DNA of 15,313 nt from an uncultured Collinsella sp. (GCA_900757235.1 CAAENB010000089.1:1-15313), one strand, 5' to 3'; counted from the first letter of the stretch, positions 1-6,771 are shown. The notes: generated by a model from the sequence alone, not told the origin. Program-made: numbers and translations.

Positions 1-3
1 CAG

Positions 4-19
4 AGATGTGGTGTAAGAG
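4..19 (+). repeat. IS256-type left terminal inverted repeat
   Basis: AGATGTGGTGTAAGAG, paired with 1470-1485 in inverse orientation with one mismatch (T/C at the fourth base). The two copies diverge immediately on both sides of this core. Confidence 0.75.
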
Positions 20-56
20 GCGGGGCATGCCCCGCCTCCGCCCTTTCTTGAAAGGG
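17..56. repeat. Two adjacent palindromes at the IS left end
   Basis: A 22-bp perfect palindrome occupies 17-38, centred on GCATGC at 25-30, and is immediately followed by a second hairpin, CCCTTTC-TT-GAAAGGG, at 41-56. Both lie between the left inverted repeat and the transposase start. Hairpins in this place can block transcription entering from flanking DNA or hide a ribosome site in read-through RNA; that role is inferred. Confidence 0.6.
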
Positions 57-102
57 AGGGGACACCGCCTAGAATTCGTCGTTGGAGTAATGAAGGTGAC
101 GA

Positions 103-1437
103 ATGGAAGGAAAGGCGATGCCCCAAGAAGAGAGTGTACTGCGCCTCGGCCGCGACGAGGCCCTCGAGGCGGCGAGGCTTTGGCAGGAGTGCGGCGACGC
201 GCGCGAGTTCGCGTGCAGGGTGCTGGGCGGCGTGATGAACGCGCTGATGGACTCCGAGGCCCAGCAGATGTGCGGCGCGAGCCGCAACGAGCGCAGCGGC
301 GGCAGGGAGAACAGCCGCAACGGCTACCGCCCCAGGTCGCTCAAGACCGCCGTGGGCGACGTGGAGCTCGAGATACCCAAGCTCAGGCACGGCACCTACT
401 ACCCCGAGGGCATGCTCGCGCGATGGTCGCGCGTCGACACCTCGGTGGCCGCCATCGTGCAGGAGATGTACGTATGCGGCGTGTCCACCCGCAAGGTCGA
501 GCGCGTGGCGTCCAAGCTGGGCATATCCTCGCTGTCGAGCTCGGAGGTCTCGAGCCTCTGCTCCGACCTCGACGCCGAGGTGGCGGAGTTCCGCCGCCGC
601 GACCTGTCGGGCACGCCGTGCTGCTACCTGTGGCTCGACGCCACCTACATGAGCTGCAGGGTCGGCTCGTCGGTCGTCTCGCAGGGCGTCGTGACCGCGA
701 TCGGGCTGGGCGCCGACGGGCGCAAGCACTTCCTGGGCTGCGACGTGGTCGACACCGAGAGCGAGGACTCCTGGGCGGCATTCCTCGGCGGGCTGCGCGA
801 GCGCGGGCTGGCCGGCGTTCGCCTCGTGGTCTCCGACAGCCACGCCGGGCTCGTGGCCGCCGTCTCGCGCCTGTTCCAGGGCTGCGCCTGGCAGCGCTGC
901 GTGACGCACCTGCAGCGCAACCTCCAGAGCGCCTGCTCGGGCAGGCCCGAGGACTCCAAGGCGGCCGTCAGGGACCTCGTGCACGCCGCGGTCTACCAGG
1001 ACGACCCCGACCTCGCGCGCTGCGTGTGGGCCGAGGCGGCGCCCTGGGTGGCGTCGGTGTCCGCCAGGGCCGGCGAGGTCTTCGAGCAGGCCGAGGACTC
1101 CGCGCTGGCGTTCACGGCCTTCCCCAGGGCGCACTGGGCCAAGCTCCGCACCAACAACGTCCAGGAGCGCGCCAACCGCGAGATCAAGCGCCGCTACAGG
1201 GTCGTGCAGTCCTTCCCCTCGAGGGAGTCGATGCTGCGCCTGACGCGCGCGAGCCTCATGGAGACCGAGGGGCAGTGGTCCCAGCAGCGCGTGTTCTCCG
1301 AGGCCTCGGCCGCCGAGGGCTTCGCCGAGCCCGCGGACAGGCCGGCCCCGACAGAGGGGAGGCGCCGCGCGCTCGGGCGGCGCGCCAGGGAGATAGTGGA
1401 CGAGATAGTCGAGAGGCGCGGTCTCAAGAAGGAGTAA
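103..1437 (+). CDS. IS256-family (Mutator-type) DDE transposase
   Basis: The product, 444 residues, catalyses movement of the surrounding element. The family's DDE triad is visible: D179 in WLDATY, D245 in VVSDSHAGL and E355 in NNVQERANREIK, with spacings of 66 and 110 residues. A conserved C-x4-C-x2-H stretch (CAWQRCVTH) lies just after the second Asp. The N-terminal region has the typical SGGRENSRNGYRPR sequence. Start choice: ATG 103 is preceded by GAAGGTGA at 92-99; ATG 118 is also possible, with GGAAGG seven bases upstream. The ORF is intact, so the element may be active. Codon use differs from the rest of the window: AGG arginine codons are frequent here and nearly absent from the uronate genes, pointing to recent arrival. 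Confidence 0.93.
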   Translation: MEGKAMPQEESVLRLGRDEALEAARLWQECGDAREFACRVLGGVMNALMDSEAQQMCGASRNERSGGRENSRNGYRPRSLKTAVGDVELEIPKLRHGTYYPEGMLARWSRVDTSVAAIVQEMYVCGVSTRKVERVASKLGISSLSSSEVSSLCSDLDAEVAEFRRRDLSGTPCCYLWLDATYMSCRVGSSVVSQGVVTAIGLGADGRKHFLGCDVVDTESEDSWAAFLGGLRERGLAGVRLVVSDSHAGLVAAVSRLFQGCAWQRCVTHLQRNLQSACSGRPEDSKAAVRDLVHAAVYQDDPDLARCVWAEAAPWVASVSARAGEVFEQAEDSALAFTAFPRAHWAKLRTNNVQERANREIKRRYRVVQSFPSRESMLRLTRASLMETEGQWSQQRVFSEASAAEGFAEPADRPAPTEGRRRALGRRAREIVDEIVERRGLKKE

Positions 1438-1469
1438 CATCGGGACTTGCAGCGACGGACCTCGGGACG

Positions 1470-1485
1470 CTCTTACACCACGTCT
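1470..1485 (-). repeat. IS256-type right terminal inverted repeat
   Basis: On the minus strand this reads AGACGTGGTGTAAGAG, the partner of 4-19. It lies 32 bp beyond the transposase stop codon. Confidence 0.75.
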
Positions 1486-1504
1486 GCGCGCGCCACCGTT
1501 TTAA

Positions 1505-1545
1505 GTGCCTCCGATGGCGTAATTCGCCATCGGCGGCATTTATTT
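1505..1545 (+). terminator. Terminator-like hairpin right of the IS
   Basis: CCGATGGCG (1511-1519) pairs with CGCCATCGG (1525-1533) around the loop TAATT. The stem extends by five further pairs (1505-1509 with 1535-1539, including one G-U) after one mismatch, and TTTATTT follows at 1539-1545. A second small hairpin (CGGCAT/ATGCCG, 1534-1551) overlaps its 3' side. It would stop transcription leaving the insertion sequence before it reaches uxaC. Confidence 0.5.
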
Positions 1546-1729
1546 ATGCCGATTGGGCGCAATATGAGCATCAGATAGGGCTTCGAAGACGGTGCGCGGT
1601 GCGCTCCGATGCTGAATACTCCCAAAAATGCACGGCGGAACATGACCCACCTGGCCAAAGCGCTCAAGTTCGGTATTCGGGGACGCCTGCCAATTCGCAA
1701 TACATACAAGTCGCGGCTCCAGTAACCGT

Positions 1730-1753
1730 TGAACGGGCAAAATCGACCGTTCA
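1730..1753. promoter_or_regulatory. 24-bp spaced dyad upstream of uxaC
   Basis: TGAACGG, ten bases, then CCGTTCA. The same arrangement (TTAACGG-N10-CCGTTCA) occurs at 6680-6703 upstream of the transporter gene, at nearly the same distance (33 versus 32 bp) from the first LacI-type operator. Its centre is about 70 bp upstream of the predicted transcription start, where activators commonly bind. The arms resemble half-sites of the main operator, so it may instead be an auxiliary site for the same protein. Confidence 0.5.
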
Positions 1754-1766
1754 CCCCATGGTGGTT

Positions 1767-1782
1767 AGGTGAACGTTCACCT
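1767..1782. promoter_or_regulatory. LacI-type operator A1 (uxaC upstream)
   Basis: AGGTGAACGTTCACCT, a perfect 16-bp palindrome with the central AACGTT typical of LacI-family operators. Its right half contains TTCACC (1776-1781), which fits as the -35 hexamer of the uxaC promoter. The best copy of the seven in the window. Confidence 0.8.
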
Positions 1783-1805
1783 TTTAAGTCGCAATGAATT
1801 AGTAT
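1776..1805 (+). promoter_or_regulatory. Predicted uxaCBA promoter
   Basis: A -35 candidate TTCACC (1776-1781) and a -10 candidate TAGTAT (1800-1805) are 18 bp apart, each matching 4 of 6 consensus bases. The start would fall near 1812, in the centre of operator A2. Weak hexamers flanked by operators suggest a tightly repressed promoter. The same layout recurs before the transporter and GH105 genes, which supports it. Confidence 0.6.
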
Positions 1806-1820
1806 AGTGAACGTTCACCT
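1805..1820. promoter_or_regulatory. LacI-type operator A2 (uxaC downstream)
   Basis: TAGTGAACGTTCACCT; the inner 12 bases GTGAACGTTCAC (1807-1818) are a perfect palindrome. It is centred 38 bp downstream of A1 and covers the predicted transcription start. A GTG inside it opens the uxaC frame but is not the translation start. Confidence 0.78.
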
Positions 1821-1829
1821 AGAGGATAA

Positions 1830-1848
1830 CGAGCGCATCGTGCGCTCG
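1830..1848 (+). other. 5' leader hairpin of the uxaC mRNA
   Basis: CGAGCGCA-TCG-TGCGCTCG forms an 8-bp stem with a 3-base loop in the short untranslated leader, about 11 bases before the ribosome binding site. It may protect the 5' end of the mRNA. The transporter mRNA leader has an unrelated hairpin in a similar place. Confidence 0.45.
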
Positions 1849-1872
1849 CTCCGCCAACAAAGGGGTTGTTTG

Positions 1873-3300
1873 ATGAAAAACTTCATGGACGATCAGGATT
1901 TCCTGCTGAGCACCAAAACCGGTGAGGAGCTGTTCCACAACTTTGCCGAGGGCATGCCCATCGTTGACTACCACTGCCACATTTCTCCCAAGGAGATCTG
2001 GGACGACAAGCGTTTTGAGAACATCACCGAGGTTTGGCTGGGCGGTGACCACTACAAGTGGCGCCTGATGCGTGCCAACGGCGTCGACGAGCGCTTCATT
2101 ACCGGCGATGCCCCTGCTCGCGAGAAGTTCCAGAAGTGGGCCGAGACCCTGGGCCGTTGCGTGGGCAACCCCGTCTTTGAGTGGAGCCACCTGGAGCTTA
2201 AGCGTTACTTTGGCTACGAGGGTGTCCTGAACGGCAAAACCGCTCAGGAGGTCTGGGACCTTGCCAACGCCAAGCTCGCTGAGGCTAGCTTTACCTGCCG
2301 CAACCTGATCAAGCAGTCCAACGTCCGCATGATCTGCACTACCGACGACCCCGCCGACAGCTTTGAGTGGCACAAGAAGATTGCCGCCGACGACAGTTTT
2401 GACGTTCAGGTCGTTCCCGCCATGCGCCCCGATGCCGCCCTGCGCATCGAGCGTGGCCAGGAGTTCGCCGACTACTGCAAGCATCTCTCCGAGGTTGCCG
2501 GCATTGAGATCAGCGACTTCGAGGGCATGAAGGCCGCCATCTCCAAGCGCTACGACGTTGCCCACGAGCTGGGCTGCCGCGCTTCCGACCACGCGCTCGA
2601 CTACGTTATGTACGCTCCGGCTACCGCCGACGAGATCGAGGCCATCTTTGCCAAGGGCCTTGCCGCCGAGCCGCTTACCGAGGACGAGGTCCTCAAGTAC
2701 AAGACGGCCTTTATGCAGTTCGTCGCCGGCGAGTATGTCCGCCTTGGCTGGGCCATGCAGCTGCACTTTGGCTGCAAGCGTGACAACAACCGCGCTATGT
2801 TCGCCAAGCTCGGTCCCGATACCGGCTACGACTGCATCTCCAACTACACGCCGTCCGACCAGCTGGCCGATTTCCTCAACTCCATCCAGGAGTCCACGGG
2901 TCTGCCCAAGACCATCCTGTACAGCCTGAACCCCATCGACAACACCATGATCGATACCGTGATGGGCTGCTTCCAGGAGGCTCCGACCGCCGGCAAGATC
3001 CAGAACGGCTCTGCCTGGTGGTTCAACGACAACGAGATCGGTATGCGCGAGCAGCTTACGGCTCTGGCTAACGAGGGCGTGCTGGGCAACTTTGTGGGCA
3101 TGCTTACCGATTCCCGCTCCTTCCTGTCCTACCCGCGTCACGAGTACTTCCGTCGCGTGCTGTGCGGCGTGATCGGCGAGTGGGTCGAGCAGGGCAAGTA
3201 TCCGGCCGACATGGAGCTGCTGGGAGCCATCGTGCGCGACATCAGCTACAACAACGCGGTCCGCTACTTTGGCTTTGACCTGGATACCGTCGAGGCCTAA
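1873..3300 (+). CDS. uxaC: Uronate isomerase (glucuronate/galacturonate isomerase)
   Basis: Cytosolic enzyme converting D-galacturonate to D-tagaturonate, and D-glucuronate to D-fructuronate, the first step of the isomerase route (EC 5.3.1.12). The 475 residues agree with the usual length of about 470. The N-terminal DYHCHISPKEIWDD carries the amidohydrolase-superfamily H-x-H pair at H34 and H36. The start is ATG 1873, giving MKNFMDDQDFLL, with AAAGGGG at 1859-1865 seven bases upstream; the frame is open further upstream to a GTG at 1807, but that lies inside operator A2. First gene of uxaCBA, under two LacI-type operators and an upstream dyad, so probably induced by uronate or oligouronide. 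A terminator-like hairpin follows the stop. Confidence 0.96.
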   Translation: MKNFMDDQDFLLSTKTGEELFHNFAEGMPIVDYHCHISPKEIWDDKRFENITEVWLGGDHYKWRLMRANGVDERFITGDAPAREKFQKWAETLGRCVGNPVFEWSHLELKRYFGYEGVLNGKTAQEVWDLANAKLAEASFTCRNLIKQSNVRMICTTDDPADSFEWHKKIAADDSFDVQVVPAMRPDAALRIERGQEFADYCKHLSEVAGIEISDFEGMKAAISKRYDVAHELGCRASDHALDYVMYAPATADEIEAIFAKGLAAEPLTEDEVLKYKTAFMQFVAGEYVRLGWAMQLHFGCKRDNNRAMFAKLGPDTGYDCISNYTPSDQLADFLNSIQESTGLPKTILYSLNPIDNTMIDTVMGCFQEAPTAGKIQNGSAWWFNDNEIGMREQLTALANEGVLGNFVGMLTDSRSFLSYPRHEYFRRVLCGVIGEWVEQGKYPADMELLGAIVRDISYNNAVRYFGFDLDTVEA

Positions 3301-3324
3301 ACCCGCATCGAATCACACCGAACT

Positions 3325-3360
3325 CGGGAGCGCCGTTGCCACACGCGGCGCCCCCGTTTT
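3325..3360 (+). terminator. Terminator-like hairpin between uxaC and uxaB
   Basis: CGGGAGCGCCG (3325-3335) pairs with CGGCGCCCCCG (3346-3356) with one mismatch around a 10-base loop, followed by TTTT (3357-3360). The U-tract is short, and no promoter is evident before uxaB, so partial termination or mRNA stabilisation that sets the uxaC to uxaB ratio is more likely than a true transcription end. Confidence 0.6.
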
Positions 3361-3396
3361 GCCTGCACGCTAACAGCAATCTAAGGAGAGACATCG

Positions 3397-4911
3397 ATGG
3401 AGAACATCAGCTACGAGACGCTCGAGAAGATCGGCTACAAGGGCTACCTGCTGCCCAAGGACGCGCCCGAGAAGGTTCTGCAGTTTGGCGAGGGCAATTT
3501 CCTGCGCGCCTTTGTCGACTGCTTCTTTGACATGGGCAACGAGGCAACCGGCTGGAACGGCAAGGTTGTCATGGTGCAGCCCATCAGCGGCGCCTTTGGC
3601 TTTGCCGACGGCATCAATGCCCAGGACGACCTGTACACCGTGCTGGTGCGCGGCAAGGAGAGCGGCAACACGGTCGACGAGTCCCGTGTGATCAGCGCCT
3701 GCAGCCGCTGCCTCAATCCGTATCGTGAGGACGACTACCGCGCCATGATGGAGGTCGCCGTCTCCGACGATTTGGAGATTATCGTCTCCAACACCACCGA
3801 GGCTGGCATTGCCTACGATCCGTCCTGCAAGGCCGACGACATGCCGCCCGCGAGCTTCCCCGCTAAGCTTGCCCAGGTGCTCCACACCCGCTGGGCCGCC
3901 GGCAAGCCGGGCGTCATCGTGCTCGCCTGTGAGCTCATCGATCACAACGGCGAGGAGCTGCTGCGCATCATGAACCAGTACGTGAGCGACTGGGGCTGGG
4001 AGGACGAGTTCTCGCAGTGGATGGCCAACGACTGCACCGTCTGCACCACGCTCGTCGACACTATCGTCCCCGGCCGCATCCGCGACCCCAAGGAGGCCGC
4101 TGCCGTGGCCGAGCGCCTGGGCTACGAGGATCCCTTCCTGGCCGTGCGCGAGCCCTTCCAGATGTGGGGTATCCAGGGCGACGAGTCACTTGCCGAGAAG
4201 CTTCCCTTCGTGAAGGCCGGCCTGCCGGGCGTCTTTGTGACCCCCGATGTCACCCCGTACAAGAAGCGCAAGGTCCGCATCCTCAACGGCGCCCACACTG
4301 CCTTTGTTCCGGGCTCCTGGGTTGCCGGCTTTGACATCGTGCGCGATTGCATGCACGACGAGACCGTCCGTGGCTTCATGAACACCATGCTCTACGACGA
4401 GGTCATCCCGACGCTTGCCGCCGATCTGGATGTCGAGGACTGCAAGGCCTTTGCCGCCGCCGTCGAGAACCGCTTCGACAACCCGTTTATCGACCACGCG
4501 CTGCTCTCCATTTGCCTCAACTCAACCGCCAAATGGCGTGCTCGCGACCTGCCCACGCTCAAGGACTATGTTGCCGAGACCGGCAGCCTGCCCAAGTGCC
4601 TGGCGACGAGCCTCGCTACGCTCATTGCCTTCTATACGCAGGAGCTCGTTGCTCGCGAGGGTGACGGCCTGCACCTGCGCCGCGCCGACGGCACCGAGTA
4701 CACCGCTCAGGACGATGCCTTCGTGCTCGATTTCTACGCCGCCCACGCCGGTGCAGACGATGGCGAGCTGGTGCACGATGTGCTCAGCAACGAGCAGATG
4801 TGGGGCGAGGACCTTACGCAGATCGCCGGCCTTGAGGAGTTTGTCGTCAACGCGCTTGCCGTTGTGCGCGCCGAGGGCGCCAAGCAGGCATTTGCCAACG
4901 CCCAGGCCTAA
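3397..4911 (+). CDS. uxaB: Tagaturonate reductase (altronate oxidoreductase)
   Basis: NAD-dependent cytosolic reduction of D-tagaturonate to D-altronate (EC 1.1.1.58), the second step after UxaC. The 504-residue product belongs to the long-chain mannitol dehydrogenase family: the N-terminal QFGEGNFLRAF (residues 29-39) is the nucleotide-binding signature, and K292-x4-N297-x2-H300 (in KVRILNGAHT) matches the family's catalytic Lys-Asn-His arrangement. It is slightly longer than the E. coli enzyme (about 480). ATG 3397 follows AAGGAGAG closely. The related fructuronate reductase UxuB is the alternative, but the KVRILNGAHTAFVP motif and the uxaC/uxaA neighbours favour UxaB. It lies 96 bp after uxaC, with a terminator-like hairpin between them. 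Confidence 0.94.
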   Translation: MENISYETLEKIGYKGYLLPKDAPEKVLQFGEGNFLRAFVDCFFDMGNEATGWNGKVVMVQPISGAFGFADGINAQDDLYTVLVRGKESGNTVDESRVISACSRCLNPYREDDYRAMMEVAVSDDLEIIVSNTTEAGIAYDPSCKADDMPPASFPAKLAQVLHTRWAAGKPGVIVLACELIDHNGEELLRIMNQYVSDWGWEDEFSQWMANDCTVCTTLVDTIVPGRIRDPKEAAAVAERLGYEDPFLAVREPFQMWGIQGDESLAEKLPFVKAGLPGVFVTPDVTPYKKRKVRILNGAHTAFVPGSWVAGFDIVRDCMHDETVRGFMNTMLYDEVIPTLAADLDVEDCKAFAAAVENRFDNPFIDHALLSICLNSTAKWRARDLPTLKDYVAETGSLPKCLATSLATLIAFYTQELVAREGDGLHLRRADGTEYTAQDDAFVLDFYAAHAGADDGELVHDVLSNEQMWGEDLTQIAGLEEFVVNALAVVRAEGAKQAFANAQA

Positions 4912-4921
4912 ATCCTTCTGT

Positions 4922-4947
4922 GCGCCCGCCGGGCAACTGACGGGCGC
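4922..4947 (+). other. Hairpin between uxaB and uxaA
   Basis: GCGCCCG (4922-4928) pairs with CGGGCGC (4941-4947) around a 12-base loop. There is no T-tract, so this is probably an mRNA-stability or processing element rather than a terminator. Confidence 0.4.
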
Positions 4948-4989
4948 CCGCTGACTTCTGCTCAACCTGTAGGGTTAGGACTCTTTGTA

Positions 4990-6474
4990 ATGAATACTAT
5001 CCAGATCAATCCGGCCGACAACGTGATCGTCGCGCTGTCGCCGCTTGCCAAGGGCACCGCCGTCGCGGTTCCCGGGGTGGGCGAGGTCGTTGCCGCGGAG
5101 GATATTCCGCAGGGCCACAAGATGGCCGTGCGCGCCATTACGGCGGGGGAGGACGTCGTCAAGTACGGTCTTCCTATCGGCCACGTGACGGGCGACATTC
5201 AGCCCGGTCAGTGGCTTCATACGCATAACGTCAAGACCAACCTTTCGGGCGAGGTCGAGTACGCTTACAACCCGACGCATCCGGTCGTTGAGCCGGTTGA
5301 GCCCGAGACCTTTATGGGTTTCCGCCGCGCTGACGGCCGCGCCGCCACGCGCAACGAGCTGTGGATCATCCCCACGGTCGGCTGCGTCAACGAGGTCGCA
5401 CGTGCCATGTGCGAGCAGGCTCAGGATCTGGTCGAGGGCTCGCTGGAGGGCGTTTACTACTTCCCGCATCCCTTTGGCTGCTCGCAGACCGGTGCCGACC
5501 ATGCCCAGACGCGCCGTCTGCTGGTGGCGCTCTCGCGTCACGCAAACGCTGCGGGTGTGCTGTTCCTGTCCCTCGGTTGCGAAAACTGCACGCACCAGCA
5601 GGTACTCGACGAGCTCGGTGACTTCGATCGCGAGCGCGTTCGATTCCTCGCCTGCCAAGATGTAGCCGACGAGCAGGTCGAGGGTCACAAGATTCTGTCC
5701 GAGCTTGCCGACCTGGCCAAGCAGGCCAAGCGTGAGCCCATTCCGGCCTCCGAGCTGGTCATTGGCCTTAAGTGCGGCGGCTCTGACGGTCTTTCGGGCA
5801 TTACCGCCAACCCCACGATCGGTCGCGTGAGCGATATGGTCGTCGCCCGTGGCGGCACGTCGGTGCTCACCGAGGTGCCCGAGATGTTTGGCGCGGAGAG
5901 CATTCTGCTCGATCGCTGTGAGAGCCAGGACGTCTTTAACGCAGCTGCCGACATGCTCAACGGCTTTAAGGACTACTTTATCAGCCACGGCGAGGTCGTC
6001 TATGAGAACCCGAGCCCCGGCAACAAGGACGGCGGCATTACCACGCTCGAGGACAAGAGCTGCGGCTGCGTGCAAAAGGGCGGATCTGCCCCCATCGTCG
6101 ACGTACTGCCGTATGCCGGTCAGGCTACCAAGCATGGCCTGAACATGCTGTGCGGCCCGGGTAACGACATGGTATCCACCACGGCCCTGACGGCTGCCGG
6201 CTGCCACGTAATCCTGTTCTCGACCGGCCGCGGCACGCCGTTTGGCGCACCGGCGCCTACGCTCAAGGTGTTCACCAACCAGCGTCTGTGCGACCACAAG
6301 GCCAACTGGATGGACTTTAACGCCGGCGTGGTCGCCACGGGCGAGCGTACGCTCGACGAGGCTGCCCACGACCTGTACCAGCTGGTGCTAGAAACGGCGA
6401 GCGGCAAGCTTACGAGTGCCGAGCGTCGCGGCTGCCACGAGATCAGCATTTGGAAGGATGGCGTCTGCCTGTAG
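4990..6474 (+). CDS. uxaA: Altronate dehydratase
   Basis: Dehydrates D-altronate to 2-keto-3-deoxy-D-gluconate (EC 4.2.1.7), the last step of the galacturonate isomerase branch; the family requires iron. The 494 residues match the full-length E. coli enzyme (about 495). An N-terminal SAF domain (about residues 1-95) ends near the WLHTHNVKT motif (H77, H79), followed by the large altronase domain with cysteine-containing motifs HPFGCSQTGAD, LGCENCTHQQ and GLKCGGSDG. Both domains are present, so this is not one of the split versions. ATG 4990 has AGGA nine bases upstream. Third gene of uxaCBA, 78 bp after uxaB, ending at a strong terminator. The KDG kinase and KDPG aldolase needed next are not in the window. 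Confidence 0.95.
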   Translation: MNTIQINPADNVIVALSPLAKGTAVAVPGVGEVVAAEDIPQGHKMAVRAITAGEDVVKYGLPIGHVTGDIQPGQWLHTHNVKTNLSGEVEYAYNPTHPVVEPVEPETFMGFRRADGRAATRNELWIIPTVGCVNEVARAMCEQAQDLVEGSLEGVYYFPHPFGCSQTGADHAQTRRLLVALSRHANAAGVLFLSLGCENCTHQQVLDELGDFDRERVRFLACQDVADEQVEGHKILSELADLAKQAKREPIPASELVIGLKCGGSDGLSGITANPTIGRVSDMVVARGGTSVLTEVPEMFGAESILLDRCESQDVFNAAADMLNGFKDYFISHGEVVYENPSPGNKDGGITTLEDKSCGCVQKGGSAPIVDVLPYAGQATKHGLNMLCGPGNDMVSTTALTAAGCHVILFSTGRGTPFGAPAPTLKVFTNQRLCDHKANWMDFNAGVVATGERTLDEAAHDLYQLVLETASGKLTSAERRGCHEISIWKDGVCL

Positions 6475-6506
6475 CGGTAAATGGGTTCGCATAGGGCGCT
6501 ATTGAC

Positions 6507-6556
6507 CATGGCCCCGTCGGGAGTGTTCCCGGCGGGGCCATGTTTGTTCTGTCTGT
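6507..6556 (+). terminator. Strong intrinsic terminator after uxaA
   Basis: A 16-bp stem (6507-6522 with 6527-6542, one G-U pair) with the loop GTGT is followed by the T-rich TTTGTTCTGTCTGTT. It ends the uxaCBA transcript and separates it from the transporter promoter. Confidence 0.85.
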
Positions 6557-6594
6557 TCGGGCGTGTCTTCCTGAGGGTACGGGAGCAGCGAAAA

Positions 6595-6610
6595 CAATAA
6601 ACGTTCACCT
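6595..6610. promoter_or_regulatory. Lone LacI-type operator B0
   Basis: CAATAAACGTTCACCT: the right half AACGTTCACCT is intact and the left half degenerate. It is centred 121 bp upstream of operator B1, just after the uxaA terminator, with no clear promoter of its own. It may be an auxiliary site for DNA looping. Confidence 0.6.
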
Positions 6611-6679
6611 AATCGACCTCAAATTTAAACCCACTCAATACCCATGTAATCGTGATTTTTTTTCAAGTCAGATGTCCGT

Positions 6680-6703
6680 TTAACGGCAAAAAACGACCGT
6701 TCA
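6680..6703. promoter_or_regulatory. 24-bp spaced dyad upstream of transporter
   Basis: TTAACGG-N10-CCGTTCA, matching the dyad at 1730-1753 in arms, spacing and distance to the next operator. The AT-rich spacer is also similar. Centred about 69 bp upstream of the predicted start. Confidence 0.5.
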
Positions 6704-6715
6704 AGGATAATATAC

Positions 6716-6731
6716 AAGTGAACGTTCACCT
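6716..6731. promoter_or_regulatory. LacI-type operator B1 (transporter upstream)
   Basis: AAGTGAACGTTCACCT with a perfect 12-bp core GTGAACGTTCAC (6718-6729). Its TTCACC (6725-6730) serves as the predicted -35 hexamer. Confidence 0.78.
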
Positions 6732-6753
6732 ATCATATGCAATCGCGCATAAT
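6725..6753 (+). promoter_or_regulatory. Predicted transporter promoter
   Basis: TTCACC (6725-6730), a 17-bp spacer and CATAAT (6748-6753), a 5/6 match to the -10 consensus. The start would be near 6760, inside operator B2. Same plan as the uxaC and GH105 promoters. Confidence 0.65.
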
Positions 6754-6755
6754 CT

Positions 6756-6771
6756 AGCTAAACGTTCACCC
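6756..6771. promoter_or_regulatory. LacI-type operator B2 (transporter downstream)
   Basis: AGCTAAACGTTCACCC: intact right half, one mismatch in the inner left half. Centred 40 bp downstream of B1, over the predicted transcription start. Confidence 0.68.

Larger units (their letters stand above)
4..1485 (+). mobile_element. IS256-family insertion sequence
   Basis: A single transposase gene is bracketed by imperfect 16-bp inverted repeats: AGATGTGGTGTAAGAG at 4-19 and the complement of AGACGTGGTGTAAGAG at 1470-1485, matching at 15 of 16 positions. The resulting element of about 1.48 kb has the usual IS256 size and a single-ORF layout. The left end lies three bases from the window edge, so the target-site duplication expected for this family (8-9 bp) cannot be checked, and the exact outer ends may differ by a few bases. 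It sits about 280 bp upstream of the first uxaC operator and does not break any gene visible here. Confidence 0.8.
1486..1766. other. Intergenic stretch with no convincing gene
   Basis: Between the insertion sequence and the uxaC operators there is a terminator-like hairpin (1505-1545) and then about 180 bases I cannot assign. A 38-codon basic ORF (ATG 1609 to stop 1723-1725) and a 93-codon minus-strand ORF (1754-1473) exist, but neither has a ribosome binding site or recognisable domain. The last part holds the 24-bp dyad at 1730-1753. It could be a remnant of the locus entered by the insertion sequence, or a dispersed non-coding repeat. Confidence 0.5.

Noticed and set aside
6..1772. 588-codon open frame on the plus strand across the transposase and beyond
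   Set aside because: It is the +1-type shadow of the GC-rich transposase gene, extremely rich in Arg/Gly/Ala, and runs through both IS ends into operator A1.
1807..1872. GTG 1807 as the uxaC start
   Set aside because: The GTG is part of operator A2 and coincides with the predicted transcription start; ATG 1873 has a good ribosome site and the family's normal N-terminus.
1819..3141. 440-codon antisense frame over uxaC
   Set aside because: Long antisense frames arise from G/C-ending codons on the coding strand; the product is low-complexity and unlike any family, while UxaC is unmistakable.
4975..6369. 464-codon antisense frame over uxaA
   Set aside because: Shadow of uxaA for the same codon-bias reason; no ribosome site or family features.
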